Shown here piece after piece: positions 43,661 to 52,975 of a DNA stretch of 64,000 nt. A program made the translations under genes and the position numbers. The notes under the pieces are model-generated. The model was not told the origin of the DNA, ran no database searches, and saw nothing but the letters and a program-made list of their open reading frames with translations. Numbering within the stretch: the first letter of the stretch is position 1; each line of letters opens with the position of its first letter. The stretch lies in the NCBI GenBank assembly GCA_009782405.1, contig WRJC01000016.1:6725-70724 (forward strand). The letters are read 5' to 3'. Source of the DNA: Oscillospiraceae bacterium. Lineage in GTDB: Bacteria > Bacillota_A > Clostridia > Oscillospirales > WRJC01.

Positions 43661-45046
43661 ATGGAAATTTTATGGTTGGCGGGAATCATGGTCTTTTTGT
43701 TCTTTTTTATCAGCATAACCCTGTTGTCGAGATACAAAAAATGCCCCTCCGACAAAATATTGGTCGTGTACGGGAAACTCGGGCAGGACAAGGAAGGAAA
43801 TGAAAGAAGCTCCAAATGCATACACGGGGGAGCGATATTCATAATGCCCGTATTCCAGTCGTATCAGTTTTTGGATCTCACCCCCATATCGATCAGCGTG
43901 GATCTGAGAAACACGCTGAGCCGGCAGAATATCAGGATCGACGTGCCTTCGAGGTTCACCGTGGGGATATCGACCGAGCCGGGCATCATGCAAAACGCGG
44001 CCGAGAGGCTGCTCGGGCTGCCGCTTTCCGAAGTGCAGGAACTGGCGAAGGATATCATCTTGGGCCAGCTGAGGCTCGTGATCGCCACGATGAACATTGA
44101 GGAAATCAACTCCGACAGGGATATGTTCCTCGAAGCGGTTTCCAGCAACGTCGAAACGGAGCTCAAAAAAATCGGCCTCAGGCTCATAAACGTCAATATA
44201 ACGGACATCACCGACGAATCGGGGTATATCCTGTCGTTGGGCAAAGAAGCCGCCGCAAAAGCGATAAACGAAGCCAAACGCACGGTGGCCCTGCAGGACA
44301 AAGAGGGCTCGATCGGCGAATCCAACGCCAAGCGCGACCAGCGCATCGCCACTTCCAAAGCCGATTCCGATGCGATAAAAGGCGAAAACGAGGCCAAGAT
44401 GAGCATCGCGCAGTCCGACGCCGAAAGGCGCGAGCGCGAAGCGGAAGCTTTAAAACGCGCCACAATAGCTGAAAAAACCCAGCAAGCGGCCGCCGACGAG
44501 GAATCCTATGAAGCCCAGAGGACAGCAGAGCTCAAAAGGGCCGAACTCGAAAAGGCCAAACAGGAAGCGGACATAATAGTGAAAGTGAATATAGAAAAAG
44601 AACAACTCGAAATCCGCGCCGAAGCCGAAGCCGAGCAGATCCGCCGCAAGGCGGCGGGCGAAGCGGACGCTACGTTAGCCAGGCTGACGGCGGAAGCAAA
44701 AGGGAACCAAGAAATACTGCTGCGCCAAGCCGAAGGATTTGGCAAAATCGTGGAGGCCGCCGGAGGCGACGTCAAAGCGGCGATACAACTTATGATCGCG
44801 GATAAAATAGATGAAATCGTAAAAATCCAAGTCGAGGCGATCAAAAGCCTAAAAATCGACAAAGTCACCGTTTGGGATAGCATGGGCGGCGATGGAAAAA
44901 GCCCCGCCACCGCCAACTTTCTCTCGGGGATGCTGAAAGCCGTTCCGCCTTTAAACGAAATGTTCAAAATGGCCGGAATGGAAATACCGCAATACTTGGG
45001 CACTGAAGTAAGCGAAAAAACAACGGAAATCGCCGAAGCCGAATAA
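43661..45046 (+). CDS. floT: Flotillin-like SPFH protein
   Basis: The 461-residue protein has one N-terminal membrane segment (residues 3-22), an SPFH/Band 7 domain near residues 25-210 (VDVPSRFTVGISTEP, NINEINSDRDMFLEAV-like region), and a long Ala/Glu-rich coiled coil near 205-360. The C-terminal region (DKVTVWDSMGGDGKSP) is typical of flotillins such as YuaG. These proteins organize fluid membrane domains and assist secretion and signalling complexes. AAGGAGG precedes the ATG. It follows NfeD and is ended by a bidirectional terminator. Confidence 0.9.
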   Translation: MEILWLAGIMVFLFFFISITLLSRYKKCPSDKILVVYGKLGQDKEGNERSSKCIHGGAIFIMPVFQSYQFLDLTPISISVDLRNTLSRQNIRIDVPSRFTVGISTEPGIMQNAAERLLGLPLSEVQELAKDIILGQLRLVIATMNIEEINSDRDMFLEAVSSNVETELKKIGLRLINVNITDITDESGYILSLGKEAAAKAINEAKRTVALQDKEGSIGESNAKRDQRIATSKADSDAIKGENEAKMSIAQSDAERREREAEALKRATIAEKTQQAAADEESYEAQRTAELKRAELEKAKQEADIIVKVNIEKEQLEIRAEAEAEQIRRKAAGEADATLARLTAEAKGNQEILLRQAEGFGKIVEAAGGDVKAAIQLMIADKIDEIVKIQVEAIKSLKIDKVTVWDSMGGDGKSPATANFLSGMLKAVPPLNEMFKMAGMEIPQYLGTEVSEKTTEIAEAE

Positions 45047-45070
45047 AAAAAAGTACAATCGCTCAAAACA

Positions 45071-45108
45071 AAGTGAAAAAAGCCAAAATGGCCTTTTTCA
45101 CTTGGTTT
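45071..45108. terminator. Bidirectional terminator between floT and gatY-like genes
   Basis: A 13- to 14-bp stem (AAGTGAAAAAAGCC with its near-perfect complement) around a five-base loop has T-rich flanks on both sides. It separates two convergent genes. Confidence 0.8.
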
Positions 45109-45111
45109 GTT

Positions 45112-45963
45112 TTAAATATCTGCGGAACTTAGATTGCAAACGGCTATTCGGCGTTTTACCGTTTGTTTCACTTTTTCGCGGCCTGCCGAAAGATATATTT
45201 TAGGGTCGAATGCTTCCGGGTTTTCGGCGATTGCTTGTTTTACGCCCTTTGTGAACTCGATGCGCAGTTCCGTGGCGTAATTCACTTTGCAAATTCCCCG
45301 TCTTATGCAAGCTTTGACATCCGCGTCGGGCAAACCCGAAGTGCCATGCAGCACAAGCGGTATATCGATATGTTCCGCAATAAGCCCGATGCGCGGAATG
45401 TCGAGTTTTGGCGCGCCATCGTAAATTCCGTGAGATGTGCCTATTCCGACAGCTAACGAAAAAACGCCTGTTTGTTTTACAAACTCTGCCGCTTCGGCCG
45501 GATCGGTATATCCCGGTCCGTCCGATTCGGCGTCGTCTTCTTTTCCACCCACTTTTCCGAGTTCCGCTTCAAGCGGTATCCCAAAAATTCCGCAAACCTC
45601 CCCGACTTTTTTAGTCAAATTTATGTTTTTTTCAAAATCGAGCCGGGAGCCATCGATCATGATCGATGTGTAGCCGTTTTTTATCGCCGTTGCCGCCATG
45701 ATGAAACTTTCCCCGTGGTCTAAATGAACGGCTGTGGGTACTTTTGCATCTTCGGCAAGCGCCGCGAGCATGCGCCCCAAAAGTTTTATCCCCCCGTACC
45801 GGACAGTTGAAGGGGTGGTTTGCAAAATAACGGGCGAATCCATTTCTTCTGCGGCCAAAATGACCGCTTGCGCCATTTCCATATTCTCCACATTGAACGC
45901 CCCGACGGCATAGCCGCCTTTTTTTGCCGCCGAAACCATTTCTTTTACAGTGTTTATCGGCAT
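45112..45963 (-). CDS. gatY: Class II fructose/tagatose-bisphosphate aldolase
   Basis: The 283-residue zinc aldolase splits a ketose 1,6-bisphosphate into dihydroxyacetone phosphate and glyceraldehyde 3-phosphate. Zinc ligands and catalytic residues are visible: VHLDHGES near residue 82, EAELGKVGGKEDD near 133, VGIGTSHGIYDG near 176 and LVLHGTSGLPD near 205. The last resembles tagatose-bisphosphate aldolases (GatY/KbaY). The upstream GatD-like gene overlaps it by ten bases, which supports galactitol or tagatose use, but fructose-bisphosphate cannot be excluded. Start at 45963 is inside the upstream gene. Confidence 0.88.
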   Translation of the reverse strand: MPINTVKEMVSAAKKGGYAVGAFNVENMEMAQAVILAAEEMDSPVILQTTPSTVRYGGIKLLGRMLAALAEDAKVPTAVHLDHGESFIMAATAIKNGYTSIMIDGSRLDFEKNINLTKKVGEVCGIFGIPLEAELGKVGGKEDDAESDGPGYTDPAEAAEFVKQTGVFSLAVGIGTSHGIYDGAPKLDIPRIGLIAEHIDIPLVLHGTSGLPDADVKACIRRGICKVNYATELRIEFTKGVKQAIAENPEAFDPKIYLSAGREKVKQTVKRRIAVCNLSSADI

Positions 45964-46997
45964 ATCGCCCCTCCGTCCGTGTTGTACAGCATGATTTTCC
46001 CTTTGACCGCCCCCGGCGTTTTGTACAACTCAAAACCTTCGGCGGCACGTCCAATAGGGAGTTTTTTGAATATAAACCTTTCGTTAAATTTCAATTGCCC
46101 CGTTTTGAAATAGTGTGCCGTCAAAAGCCATTCTTCTCCGGGAAAAGGCGCCGAATAACTCATCCATGATCCTGTCAGGCGAAATTCTTTCCGGTTCATG
46201 TTTTCAAAAAGTTCGGGCGCGAAAATCAAATCTTTGGCCGGAGTGCCAATAAAGCAAATATGCGCCTTGTTCGCCGCAAGCGCAAATGAGTTTTGCATGG
46301 TATTTGCCGCGCCCGCCGTTTCGAATATATAGTCATATTTGCCATTTTCCATTTCATCGGTTTCCAAATTTCCCACATTGTCCGCGCCGAATTCTTTGGC
46401 GAGCGACAACCTTTCGTTTGAAATGTCAAATACCGAAACCGATTTCGCGCCGAATATTTTTGCCCATTGCAGCGTGAAAATCCCGATTGTCCCCGCTCCG
46501 AGTATCGCCGTTTCGCCTCCGCCTTTAAAGTCATTTGTTTTCAATCCGTGCAGGGCGACTGTGGCAGGTTCAAAAAGCGCCCCTTGTTCAAATGAAACGG
46601 AATTGTCGAATTTGACCGCATTTGCAGCCGGGAGCGCAACAAATTCCGCAAAACTGCCCTGTATGCGCGAACCTATGAATGTGTAGTTTTTGCAGAGCGC
46701 GTAATTGCCTTTTTGGCAATCTTTGCATTTCATGCAAGGTAAAAGAGGCGCTCCGCTTGCGCGTTCGCCGATTTCAAATCCGTTGGCATTTTCGCCGATT
46801 TCCACAATTTCCCCGGAAAATTCATGCCCTAAAACAATCGGGTAATTATGCGCCTTGCCGTAGAGCGCCCTAGGGACGTCCGAACCGCATATTCCCGTCG
46901 CCATGATTTTCAGCATCACATAATCCGGTTTTAATTCGGGCTTGGGATAATCTTCGTGCCGTATATCCCCGTTTGCGCGCAAAACTGCCGCTTTCAT
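45954..46997 (-). CDS. Zinc-dependent sugar alcohol dehydrogenase (GatD-like)
   Basis: The 347-residue medium-chain dehydrogenase has the catalytic zinc site (GICGSD near residue 36, GHEFSGEIVEIGE near 58) and the structural zinc site with four cysteines (CMKCKDCQKGNYALC near 89). The NAD fold begins with ILGAGTIGIFTLQWAKIFGA near 166. It resembles galactitol-1-phosphate 5-dehydrogenase; sorbitol or threonine dehydrogenase families are alternatives. The next gene is the class II aldolase, which fits a galactitol pathway lacking its kinase and PTS here. AGAGAGG precedes the ATG. Confidence 0.87.
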   Translation of the reverse strand: MKAAVLRANGDIRHEDYPKPELKPDYVMLKIMATGICGSDVPRALYGKAHNYPIVLGHEFSGEIVEIGENANGFEIGERASGAPLLPCMKCKDCQKGNYALCKNYTFIGSRIQGSFAEFVALPAANAVKFDNSVSFEQGALFEPATVALHGLKTNDFKGGGETAILGAGTIGIFTLQWAKIFGAKSVSVFDISNERLSLAKEFGADNVGNLETDEMENGKYDYIFETAGAANTMQNSFALAANKAHICFIGTPAKDLIFAPELFENMNRKEFRLTGSWMSYSAPFPGEEWLLTAHYFKTGQLKFNERFIFKKLPIGRAAEGFELYKTPGAVKGKIMLYNTDGGAICR

Positions 46998-47052
46998 AAA
47001 AATTTACCTCTCTTTCATTATTTTTCCATATTTTTCCATTTCAAAAAATATG

Positions 47053-47082
47053 TTGACAAAAAATATAAATTTATGATATAAT
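47053..47082 (+). promoter_or_regulatory. Promoter of the aldo/keto reductase gene
   Basis: TTGACA and TATAAT are separated by 18 bases. It lies back to back with the promoter of the gatD-like gene, four bases away. Confidence 0.75.
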
Positions 47083-47085
47083 GCC

Positions 47086-47114
47086 ATTATACCACATAAA
47101 CAAATTTTTGTCAC
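47086..47114 (-). promoter_or_regulatory. Promoter of the gatD-like gene
   Basis: On the minus strand GTGACA and TATAAT are 17 bases apart. Its -10 sits directly beside the -10 of the divergent promoter. Confidence 0.72.
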
Positions 47115-47151
47115 CGGTATTTTTAAATTTTTAAGAAAAGAGGATATGATC

Positions 47152-48153
47152 ATGAACCAGGAATTTATGCCCAAAGTTGCATTGTCTTCAGGCGAAAAAA
47201 TTCCATGCATAGGTATGGGGACATTCGGTTCGGACAGATTTGCGCCAAAACAAGTTTCCCAAGCTGTTGCAGGGGCGATACGTTGCGGATACAGGATGTT
47301 TGACTGTGCGGCGATATATGGCAACGAAGATTTGATCGGCGAAGTTTTTGACGATGCGTTTAAACAAAGTATAGTGGAACGCGAGGAACTTTTCATCACT
47401 TCGAAAGTATGGAACGATATGCACGGCAAAGGCGACGTGCTGTTTTCGTGCGCCAAAAGTTTGCGCGATTTGCGGCTCGACTATATAGATTTGTATTTCA
47501 TGCATTGGCCTTTTCCAAACTACCATGCGCCCGGTTGCGACGGCGACAGCCGCAATCCCGATTCCAAGCCGTTTTCCGTCGATGAATTCATTTCCACTTG
47601 GAGGCAAATGGAAAAACTCGTAGAAATGGGGTTGACTCGGTACATAGGAATGTCGAACATGACGATACCGAAACTCGAAGCGGCGCTCCCGCTTTGCAAA
47701 ATATTGCCCGCCGCGATTGAAATGGAACTCCATCCCGCATTCCAGCAAAAAGAATTGTTCGATTACTGCATAGGCAAAAATATAGCGCCTATCGGTTTTT
47801 GTCCCATCGGTTCGCCCACACGCCCCGAACGCGACAAATCCTCAGACGATGTGGCTGACATCCAAATGCCCGAAATTGTGGAAATAGCAAAAAGACACAA
47901 TGTGCATCCTGCGATTGTCTGCATAAAATGGGCAGCGCAGCGCGGGCAAATACCCATACCTTTTTCGGTTTATGAAAATGAATATGCCCAAAATTTGGAA
48001 TGTGTCGCAAAAGACCCGCTTTCTCCCGAAGAAATGGCTATCATCGGCAAAGCCGACAAAAATTGCAGGCTCATCAAGGGACAGGTGTTTCTGTGGGAAG
48101 GCGCGAAAAGCTGGGAAGATTTGTGGGATTTGGATGGCGTGATCGCAAAATAA
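47152..48153 (+). CDS. Aldo/keto reductase
   Basis: The 333-residue protein is a NADPH-type aldo/keto reductase. The catalytic tetrad is visible: Asp and Tyr in MFDCAAIYGNE near residue 47, Lys in ITSKVWN near 80 and His in YFMHWPFPNY near 114. GLTRYIGMSNMTIPKLEAAL near 163 and the C-terminal PIPFSVYENEYAQNLE cofactor segment follow. It reduces aldehydes or ketoses of unknown identity. The ATG at 47152 lies eight bases after GAGG and is favoured over the one at 47146. Divergence from gatD-like and gatY suggests a sugar role. Confidence 0.93.
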   Translation: MNQEFMPKVALSSGEKIPCIGMGTFGSDRFAPKQVSQAVAGAIRCGYRMFDCAAIYGNEDLIGEVFDDAFKQSIVEREELFITSKVWNDMHGKGDVLFSCAKSLRDLRLDYIDLYFMHWPFPNYHAPGCDGDSRNPDSKPFSVDEFISTWRQMEKLVEMGLTRYIGMSNMTIPKLEAALPLCKILPAAIEMELHPAFQQKELFDYCIGKNIAPIGFCPIGSPTRPERDKSSDDVADIQMPEIVEIAKRHNVHPAIVCIKWAAQRGQIPIPFSVYENEYAQNLECVAKDPLSPEEMAIIGKADKNCRLIKGQVFLWEGAKSWEDLWDLDGVIAK

Positions 48154-48202
48154 CCCGAAAAATGCCACGAAACACTAAATTTGTGAAACGGAGGAAATTT
48201 TT

Positions 48203-48709
48203 ATGACAGTCATAGAAGCCATAGGTAAAAGAAGGAGCATCCGCAAATTTAAAATCGGCGCTGCCGTGACCGAAGAACAAATAAAAACGCTTTTGGAAGC
48301 GGCGATGCTCGCCCCTTCCGCCTGCAATACGCGCCCGTGGGAGTTTATCGTGGTGAAGAGCCGCGAAAAGCTCGAACAAATAAGAAAAGCCCACCCCTAC
48401 ACAGGAATGCTCGAAACCGCATCGCTTGCAATTGTCATATGCGCCCTTCCGGATACCCAAAAAGGCATAGCGGGCGATTATTACCCGCAGGACTGCGGAG
48501 CTGCTACTGAAAACATACTGCTTGCGGCTGTGGAAATGGGGCTTGGCGCATGTTGGTGCGGGGTGTATCCGAAAGAGGAAAGAATCGCGGAAATACGCAG
48601 AGTTCTCGGGACTGCAAAATTGCCTTTCAATGTCATAGCCATCGGCGTGCCCGATGAAAACCCCAAAGCCCGGGGAAAATATGAAGAAGGCAAAGTAAAA
48701 TATATATGA
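48203..48709 (+). CDS. Nitroreductase family FMN protein
   Basis: The 168-residue protein is a compact member of the nitroreductase family, which uses FMN and NAD(P)H. It has the opening RRSIRKFK, the FMN phosphate site MLAPSACNTRPWEFIVV near residue 35, and GLGACWCGVYPKEERI near 113. It lacks extra C-terminal sequence and may act as a homodimer. GGAGG precedes the ATG, 49 bases after the aldo/keto reductase, so cotranscription is likely. Its substrate is unknown. Confidence 0.93.
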   Translation: MTVIEAIGKRRSIRKFKIGAAVTEEQIKTLLEAAMLAPSACNTRPWEFIVVKSREKLEQIRKAHPYTGMLETASLAIVICALPDTQKGIAGDYYPQDCGAATENILLAAVEMGLGACWCGVYPKEERIAEIRRVLGTAKLPFNVIAIGVPDENPKARGKYEEGKVKYI

Positions 48710-48721
48710 CAAAAAAGCCGT

Positions 48722-49630
48722 TCAGTTTTCCGCTTGGCATACTCGGTTTCTTCCCGAATTTTTCGCTGTGTACAATGCTTTGTCGGCTTCCAGGATAAAG
48801 TTTTCGCGGGAACTGTCCTTGCCCGGAGCCTGCGTTTTGACCCCTATGCTTATAGTCACTTTCGTATTTGCGCCGTCTTGGCATGGAATGACCGAATTGC
48901 TGATTTTTATGCGTATTTTTTCCGCGATATGAATGGCGCCGTTCAAATCGGTGTTGGGCAGCAAGACGACGAATTCTTCTCCGCCCCAGCGAGCGGCGAA
49001 ATCGCCCGGGCGGCCTAAAGAATAGGTTAAAGTTTTCGCCACCGTTTGCAAAACGAGATCGCCTTGCTGATGGCCGTATGTATCGTTGTATACCTTGAAT
49101 TTGTCCACATCCATGATCAATATGCTGATCAATGTATTTTCCCTGATCGCCCTGATCCACTCCATGTCCATCCGGCTGTCAAAACCGCGCCTGTTGGGTA
49201 TGGACGTTAGTTGGTCGAGCATCGATATCTGTTCTATTATGCGCAGCTGGTTCAACATTTTTATCTGGTTGTTCACGCGCAGTTTTACGATTGCGGGATT
49301 GAAGGGTTTGCTTATGTAATCCGCCGCGCCCAAAGCCAAACCTTTTTCTTCATCTTCGGCTTTGCTCAGCCCCGTTATAAAAATGACCGGAATGTTCCGG
49401 GTTTTTTCGGAATTCATCAAAGCGGACATCACCGCATATCCGTCCATTTCCGGCATGATGATGTCGAGGAGTATTACATCCGGAATATACCTTTCTGCGG
49501 CTTCGATAGCTTTTTGGCCGTTTTTTGCAGCATAAACCGTAAAATTGGAACTCAAAATATGCGTCAGGATCATAATGTTGGAATTTTCGTCGTCTACAAC
49601 GAGTACGCTGTTTTTTTTTGGTTCATCCAT
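48722..49630 (-). CDS. REC-GGDEF response regulator (diguanylate cyclase)
   Basis: The 302-residue protein makes cyclic di-GMP under phosphorylation control. The N-terminal receiver has DDEN near residue 14, the phospho-acceptor Asp in VILLDIIMPEMDGY near 56, and Lys in the segment after FITGLSKAED. The C-terminal GGDEF domain has the active-site GGEEF near residue 218 with an intact inhibitory RxxD site (RPGD) five residues before it. It lies seven bases downstream of the hybrid kinase gene and is probably its output protein. Confidence 0.93.
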   Translation of the reverse strand: MDEPKKNSVLVVDDENSNIMILTHILSSNFTVYAAKNGQKAIEAAERYIPDVILLDIIMPEMDGYAVMSALMNSEKTRNIPVIFITGLSKAEDEEKGLALGAADYISKPFNPAIVKLRVNNQIKMLNQLRIIEQISMLDQLTSIPNRRGFDSRMDMEWIRAIRENTLISILIMDVDKFKVYNDTYGHQQGDLVLQTVAKTLTYSLGRPGDFAARWGGEEFVVLLPNTDLNGAIHIAEKIRIKISNSVIPCQDGANTKVTISIGVKTQAPGKDSSRENFILEADKALYTAKNSGRNRVCQAEN

Positions 49631-49636
49631 GCGATT

Positions 49637-52600
49637 TCACATCCAATCTTTTTTTAATTTCGCAAGTGTTTTTATTGCCGAATCAAAATCATAGTCTTCT
49701 ATTTGAAATGCCAAATCTTCCGATCCCGGTATATTTCGGATATCATTAAGCAAATCCACGCATTCCGGGTTGATATTTGCGAGCATTTGCTCTAATTTCG
49801 CAAAAAGCGCCTTTGTTTGTTCTGAGTCTGGATTTTTTGATTTGGAATCCGATATTGGATTTTCGAACGGTTTCAATTCTTCAAGCGCGAAAGCCAATTC
49901 TTTTTCAAGATTAATCATTTTTTCGCAACCTGCCGCGATGTTACCGCACTTGAGCAGTTCTTCGACATCCGAAGCGGCTTTGTGCAAATCCATTTTCCCG
50001 ATTTGCGCTGAATTGCCCTTTAAATTGTGGGCCAACCTGTGGGCGAGCGTTATTTCGCCCGTTTTGATGGCTTGGGCAATTTCCGCGCATTTATTTTGGT
50101 TGTTTTTCGCGAAATTTATTTTTAATTTTTTTTGCAGTTCTTCGTTTTCCTTTGCATGTTCAAATTCATCGACGGAAGAAATTCCTATGGGGGATAAATA
50201 TTTTAACAGGCAGCGCCAAAGTTCCTGCGCGGTGAAGGGTTTTCCCACATAGCCATCCATTCCGCTTTTTTTGTAATTATCCAATTCGCCGATCATCACG
50301 TTCGCAGTCATCGCCACGATGGGAGTCCCGGTGCCAAGCGCGGAAATTTTCGATGCGGCTTCAATTCCGTCCATTACCGGCATGAATATATCCATGAATA
50401 TCATGTCAAATGGCAGCAGCCCGTTTTTTATATGTTCTTCGACCATTTCCAATCCGATTTTTCCGTTTTCAGCTATCACGCTTCGAATCCCCACTTGGGC
50501 GAGGTGATCGCATATGACTTGCTGGTTCATGGGGTTGTCCTCGCATATCAGGATCAATGCGTCAAAAAGAGGTTTTTCTATTGCGTTGTTTTCGATATAT
50601 TCCGGAACATCTCCGAGCTCGGATATTGTTTCAAATGTCAGTTCGAAACTGAAAACGCTCCCGATATTTATTTCGCTTTCCACTTTCAACTTTCCGCCCA
50701 TCAATTCCACTATGTTTTTGGTTATGGCAAGCCCGAGCCCTGTACCGCCGTAATTGCGCGTCGTGCTTGAATCCGCTTGCGTGAACGGTTCGAATATTTT
50801 TTCGATTTGCTCTTCGCTCATCCCTATCCCGCTGTCTCTGACTTCAAAATATATCGTTACAAAATCGCCGTCCCAATGTTTTATGGCCGACGAAAGCGTT
50901 ACCGTTCCTTCGCTTGTGAATTTTACGGAATTGGAAAGAAGGTTCATTAAAGCCTGGTAGAGCTTCACCGGGTCTCCCAGCAATTTTTTGCCGATCGGCG
51001 GTTCCGCGCAAACCCTCAGTTCAAGGCCCTTTTCGAAGACATTCGGATGGATGACAGATTGGCAGCGGGCGAAAATTCCCTGCATTTCGAAGGGGACGTT
51101 TTCAAGTTCCATTTTTCCCGATTCTATTTTCGATATATCCAATATATCGTTTATGATACATAACAGCCACTTCGTGCTGTCGTTGATTTTTTCTAAATAT
51201 TTTTTGACATGCGGAGAAATGGCTATTTCTCTTGCAAGTTCGGCGAAACCCATTATACTGTTCATGGGCGTCCTGATTTCATGGCTCATATTGGCGAGGA
51301 AAACCGATTTTGCCCGGTTTGCGGCTTTGGCTGATTCAACTGCGACTTTTAACGCTTTCTGGAGTTTGTGTATTTCCGTGAGATCGGTCATATAGGCCAC
51401 AATGGCAAAACTGCCTTCATAAGGAATTCTTTTCAATTCCGCGTTCAATATCCGCAATTCGCCGTTTATCATAAGTTCCGATTCGAATTTCGAATATCCC
51501 TCTTTCACGGTAGTTATCAATCTTTCGGCCATCGATTGGGAAGGACGCCCGCTTGATTGGAAGGCAGGGATGCTTTGAGCCATTTTTGCGACCAATCCGG
51601 ATAGCATTTTTTCCTTTGTTTCGAAACCCATGTACGTCACCGCCGCGGGATTGCAATCCACCACATCGAGCTTGCTGTCGAACATGACATTCATATGCGG
51701 ATTGCTGTCGAACATGGCTGAAACGGTGTGCTGCGCGGCTTCAAGCGCTCCCATGGCGATTTCCAATTCAGAGGTGCGGCGGGCCAGCGCGATTTCCTTT
51801 TCGCGCCTGTCCGTCAAATCCGTCATATAGCCTAAAAGGGCAAAATTGTCTCCGTACGGTATGCGTTTGATTTCCAAATCAAAAATTCTTTTATTGCCCC
51901 TGATCACCAAATCGATTTCATCTTTGTAATACCCTTCCGTGGCTGTAATTGTAAGCACTTCGAGCATTGAAAGCGAAGGTTTTCCATCCGCTTGCAATTC
52001 CGGGATGCTGCATTTTATCAATTCCGTAAAACCGCTGATAAATTCATCCTTGTTTTTGAATCCCATCATTTCAATCGCCGAAGGATTGCAATCGATAATT
52101 TTGAAATTGCCGTCAAACATGACGTTCGTATGCGGATTGCTTTCAAATATTGCCGCCATGGTGCGCTGGACGGTTTCGAGTACATAATTTTGCGTGAATA
52201 ACTGCGAACGGTGGGCGAAAAACACGAAAAACACAAAAGCGACGAAAAATCCTATCGGAGTTACGTCAAATGTTATTGGGAGCTTTCCCGAACTGTATAA
52301 AAAATTCAGCGCATAGGGGAACATCATCCAAATTCCGGTCAGAATCAACAGGGGATTCCCCTTCGTTTTTTTGATTATGTAATGGACATAGATGATGAAC
52401 GCTATTCCGATAAACAAAAAATCGACGGCGGTATGTATCCAAAATATCGTCCCCCGCGCCGGTATCGGTATATTGTAATCGGAAAAATAGCTATGGTGCA
52501 AGGGATTTGTCGCCATGGCGGCTATATCGGCTATGGCAACGGCGAAAAATAGGTTGCGGACCCATTTGCAGTGCAAGGGAGAATCGATCAATTGCAATAT

Positions 52601-52879
52601 AAACCAAATGATGCCAAACGGAATTATGCAGACAAATACCATTCGGATCGTATAAATGACAGGGAAAAATGTATAATTGCAAACCATTGAAACGGCGTTC
52701 AGCAAAGTCCAAAAAAAAATTTCGGACCCAAGTAAAAAAAAACCGTTAAAAAGGCGATTGCGCATATCGGCAAACCAAAATAAGGCTAAAATATACGCAA
52801 TGGCGCAACAAATGACCAGCGAAGCGGAAAAAGCCACGTAAACGCCTGCAATGGGGGTATAAATCATGGTGTCTGCCAT
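49637..52879 (-). CDS. 7TM hybrid sensor histidine kinase with PAS, REC and HPt domains
   Basis: The 1080-residue membrane protein carries an N-terminal seven-helix sensor (residues 10-225, with the typical NPLHHSYFSDY). Two PAS domains follow at about 230-360 and 370-500. The HisKA dimerization domain has the phospho-His in NMSHEIRTPMNS near 530, and the HATPase_c domain has GTGLGLAITKNIVELMGG near 710. A receiver domain has the phospho-Asp in MIFMDIFMPVMDG near 826, and an HPt domain has the relay His in LAHNLKGNSA near 951. This is a full phosphorelay chain in one protein, probably passing phosphate to the adjacent REC-GGDEF protein. AAGGAG precedes the ATG. Confidence 0.93.
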   Translation of the reverse strand: MADTMIYTPIAGVYVAFSASLVICCAIAYILALFWFADMRNRLFNGFFLLGSEIFFWTLLNAVSMVCNYTFFPVIYTIRMVFVCIIPFGIIWFILQLIDSPLHCKWVRNLFFAVAIADIAAMATNPLHHSYFSDYNIPIPARGTIFWIHTAVDFLFIGIAFIIYVHYIIKKTKGNPLLILTGIWMMFPYALNFLYSSGKLPITFDVTPIGFFVAFVFFVFFAHRSQLFTQNYVLETVQRTMAAIFESNPHTNVMFDGNFKIIDCNPSAIEMMGFKNKDEFISGFTELIKCSIPELQADGKPSLSMLEVLTITATEGYYKDEIDLVIRGNKRIFDLEIKRIPYGDNFALLGYMTDLTDRREKEIALARRTSELEIAMGALEAAQHTVSAMFDSNPHMNVMFDSKLDVVDCNPAAVTYMGFETKEKMLSGLVAKMAQSIPAFQSSGRPSQSMAERLITTVKEGYSKFESELMINGELRILNAELKRIPYEGSFAIVAYMTDLTEIHKLQKALKVAVESAKAANRAKSVFLANMSHEIRTPMNSIMGFAELAREIAISPHVKKYLEKINDSTKWLLCIINDILDISKIESGKMELENVPFEMQGIFARCQSVIHPNVFEKGLELRVCAEPPIGKKLLGDPVKLYQALMNLLSNSVKFTSEGTVTLSSAIKHWDGDFVTIYFEVRDSGIGMSEEQIEKIFEPFTQADSSTTRNYGGTGLGLAITKNIVELMGGKLKVESEINIGSVFSFELTFETISELGDVPEYIENNAIEKPLFDALILICEDNPMNQQVICDHLAQVGIRSVIAENGKIGLEMVEEHIKNGLLPFDMIFMDIFMPVMDGIEAASKISALGTGTPIVAMTANVMIGELDNYKKSGMDGYVGKPFTAQELWRCLLKYLSPIGISSVDEFEHAKENEELQKKLKINFAKNNQNKCAEIAQAIKTGEITLAHRLAHNLKGNSAQIGKMDLHKAASDVEELLKCGNIAAGCEKMINLEKELAFALEELKPFENPISDSKSKNPDSEQTKALFAKLEQMLANINPECVDLLNDIRNIPGSEDLAFQIEDYDFDSAIKTLAKLKKDWM

Positions 52880-52911
52880 ATTTTTCTCCTTGCCATACTT
52901 TTAAAATAATC

Positions 52912-52940
52912 TTGAAATATTTTGGATTTTGTGGTATAAT
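52912..52940 (+). promoter_or_regulatory. Promoter of the DtxR-family regulator
   Basis: TTGAAA and a perfect TATAAT are 17 bases apart, about 35 bases before the TTG start. Nearby TTGAAATA-like repeats flank the -10 and may bind the regulator itself. Confidence 0.7.
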
Positions 52941-52975
52941 TTTGAAATAATTCGAATTGTTTGGGGGGCAGCAAA

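Noticed and set aside
46998..47151. Riboswitch between the gatD-like and aldo/keto reductase genes
   Set aside because: The gap is filled by two back-to-back promoters and short leaders with no conserved RNA structure seen.
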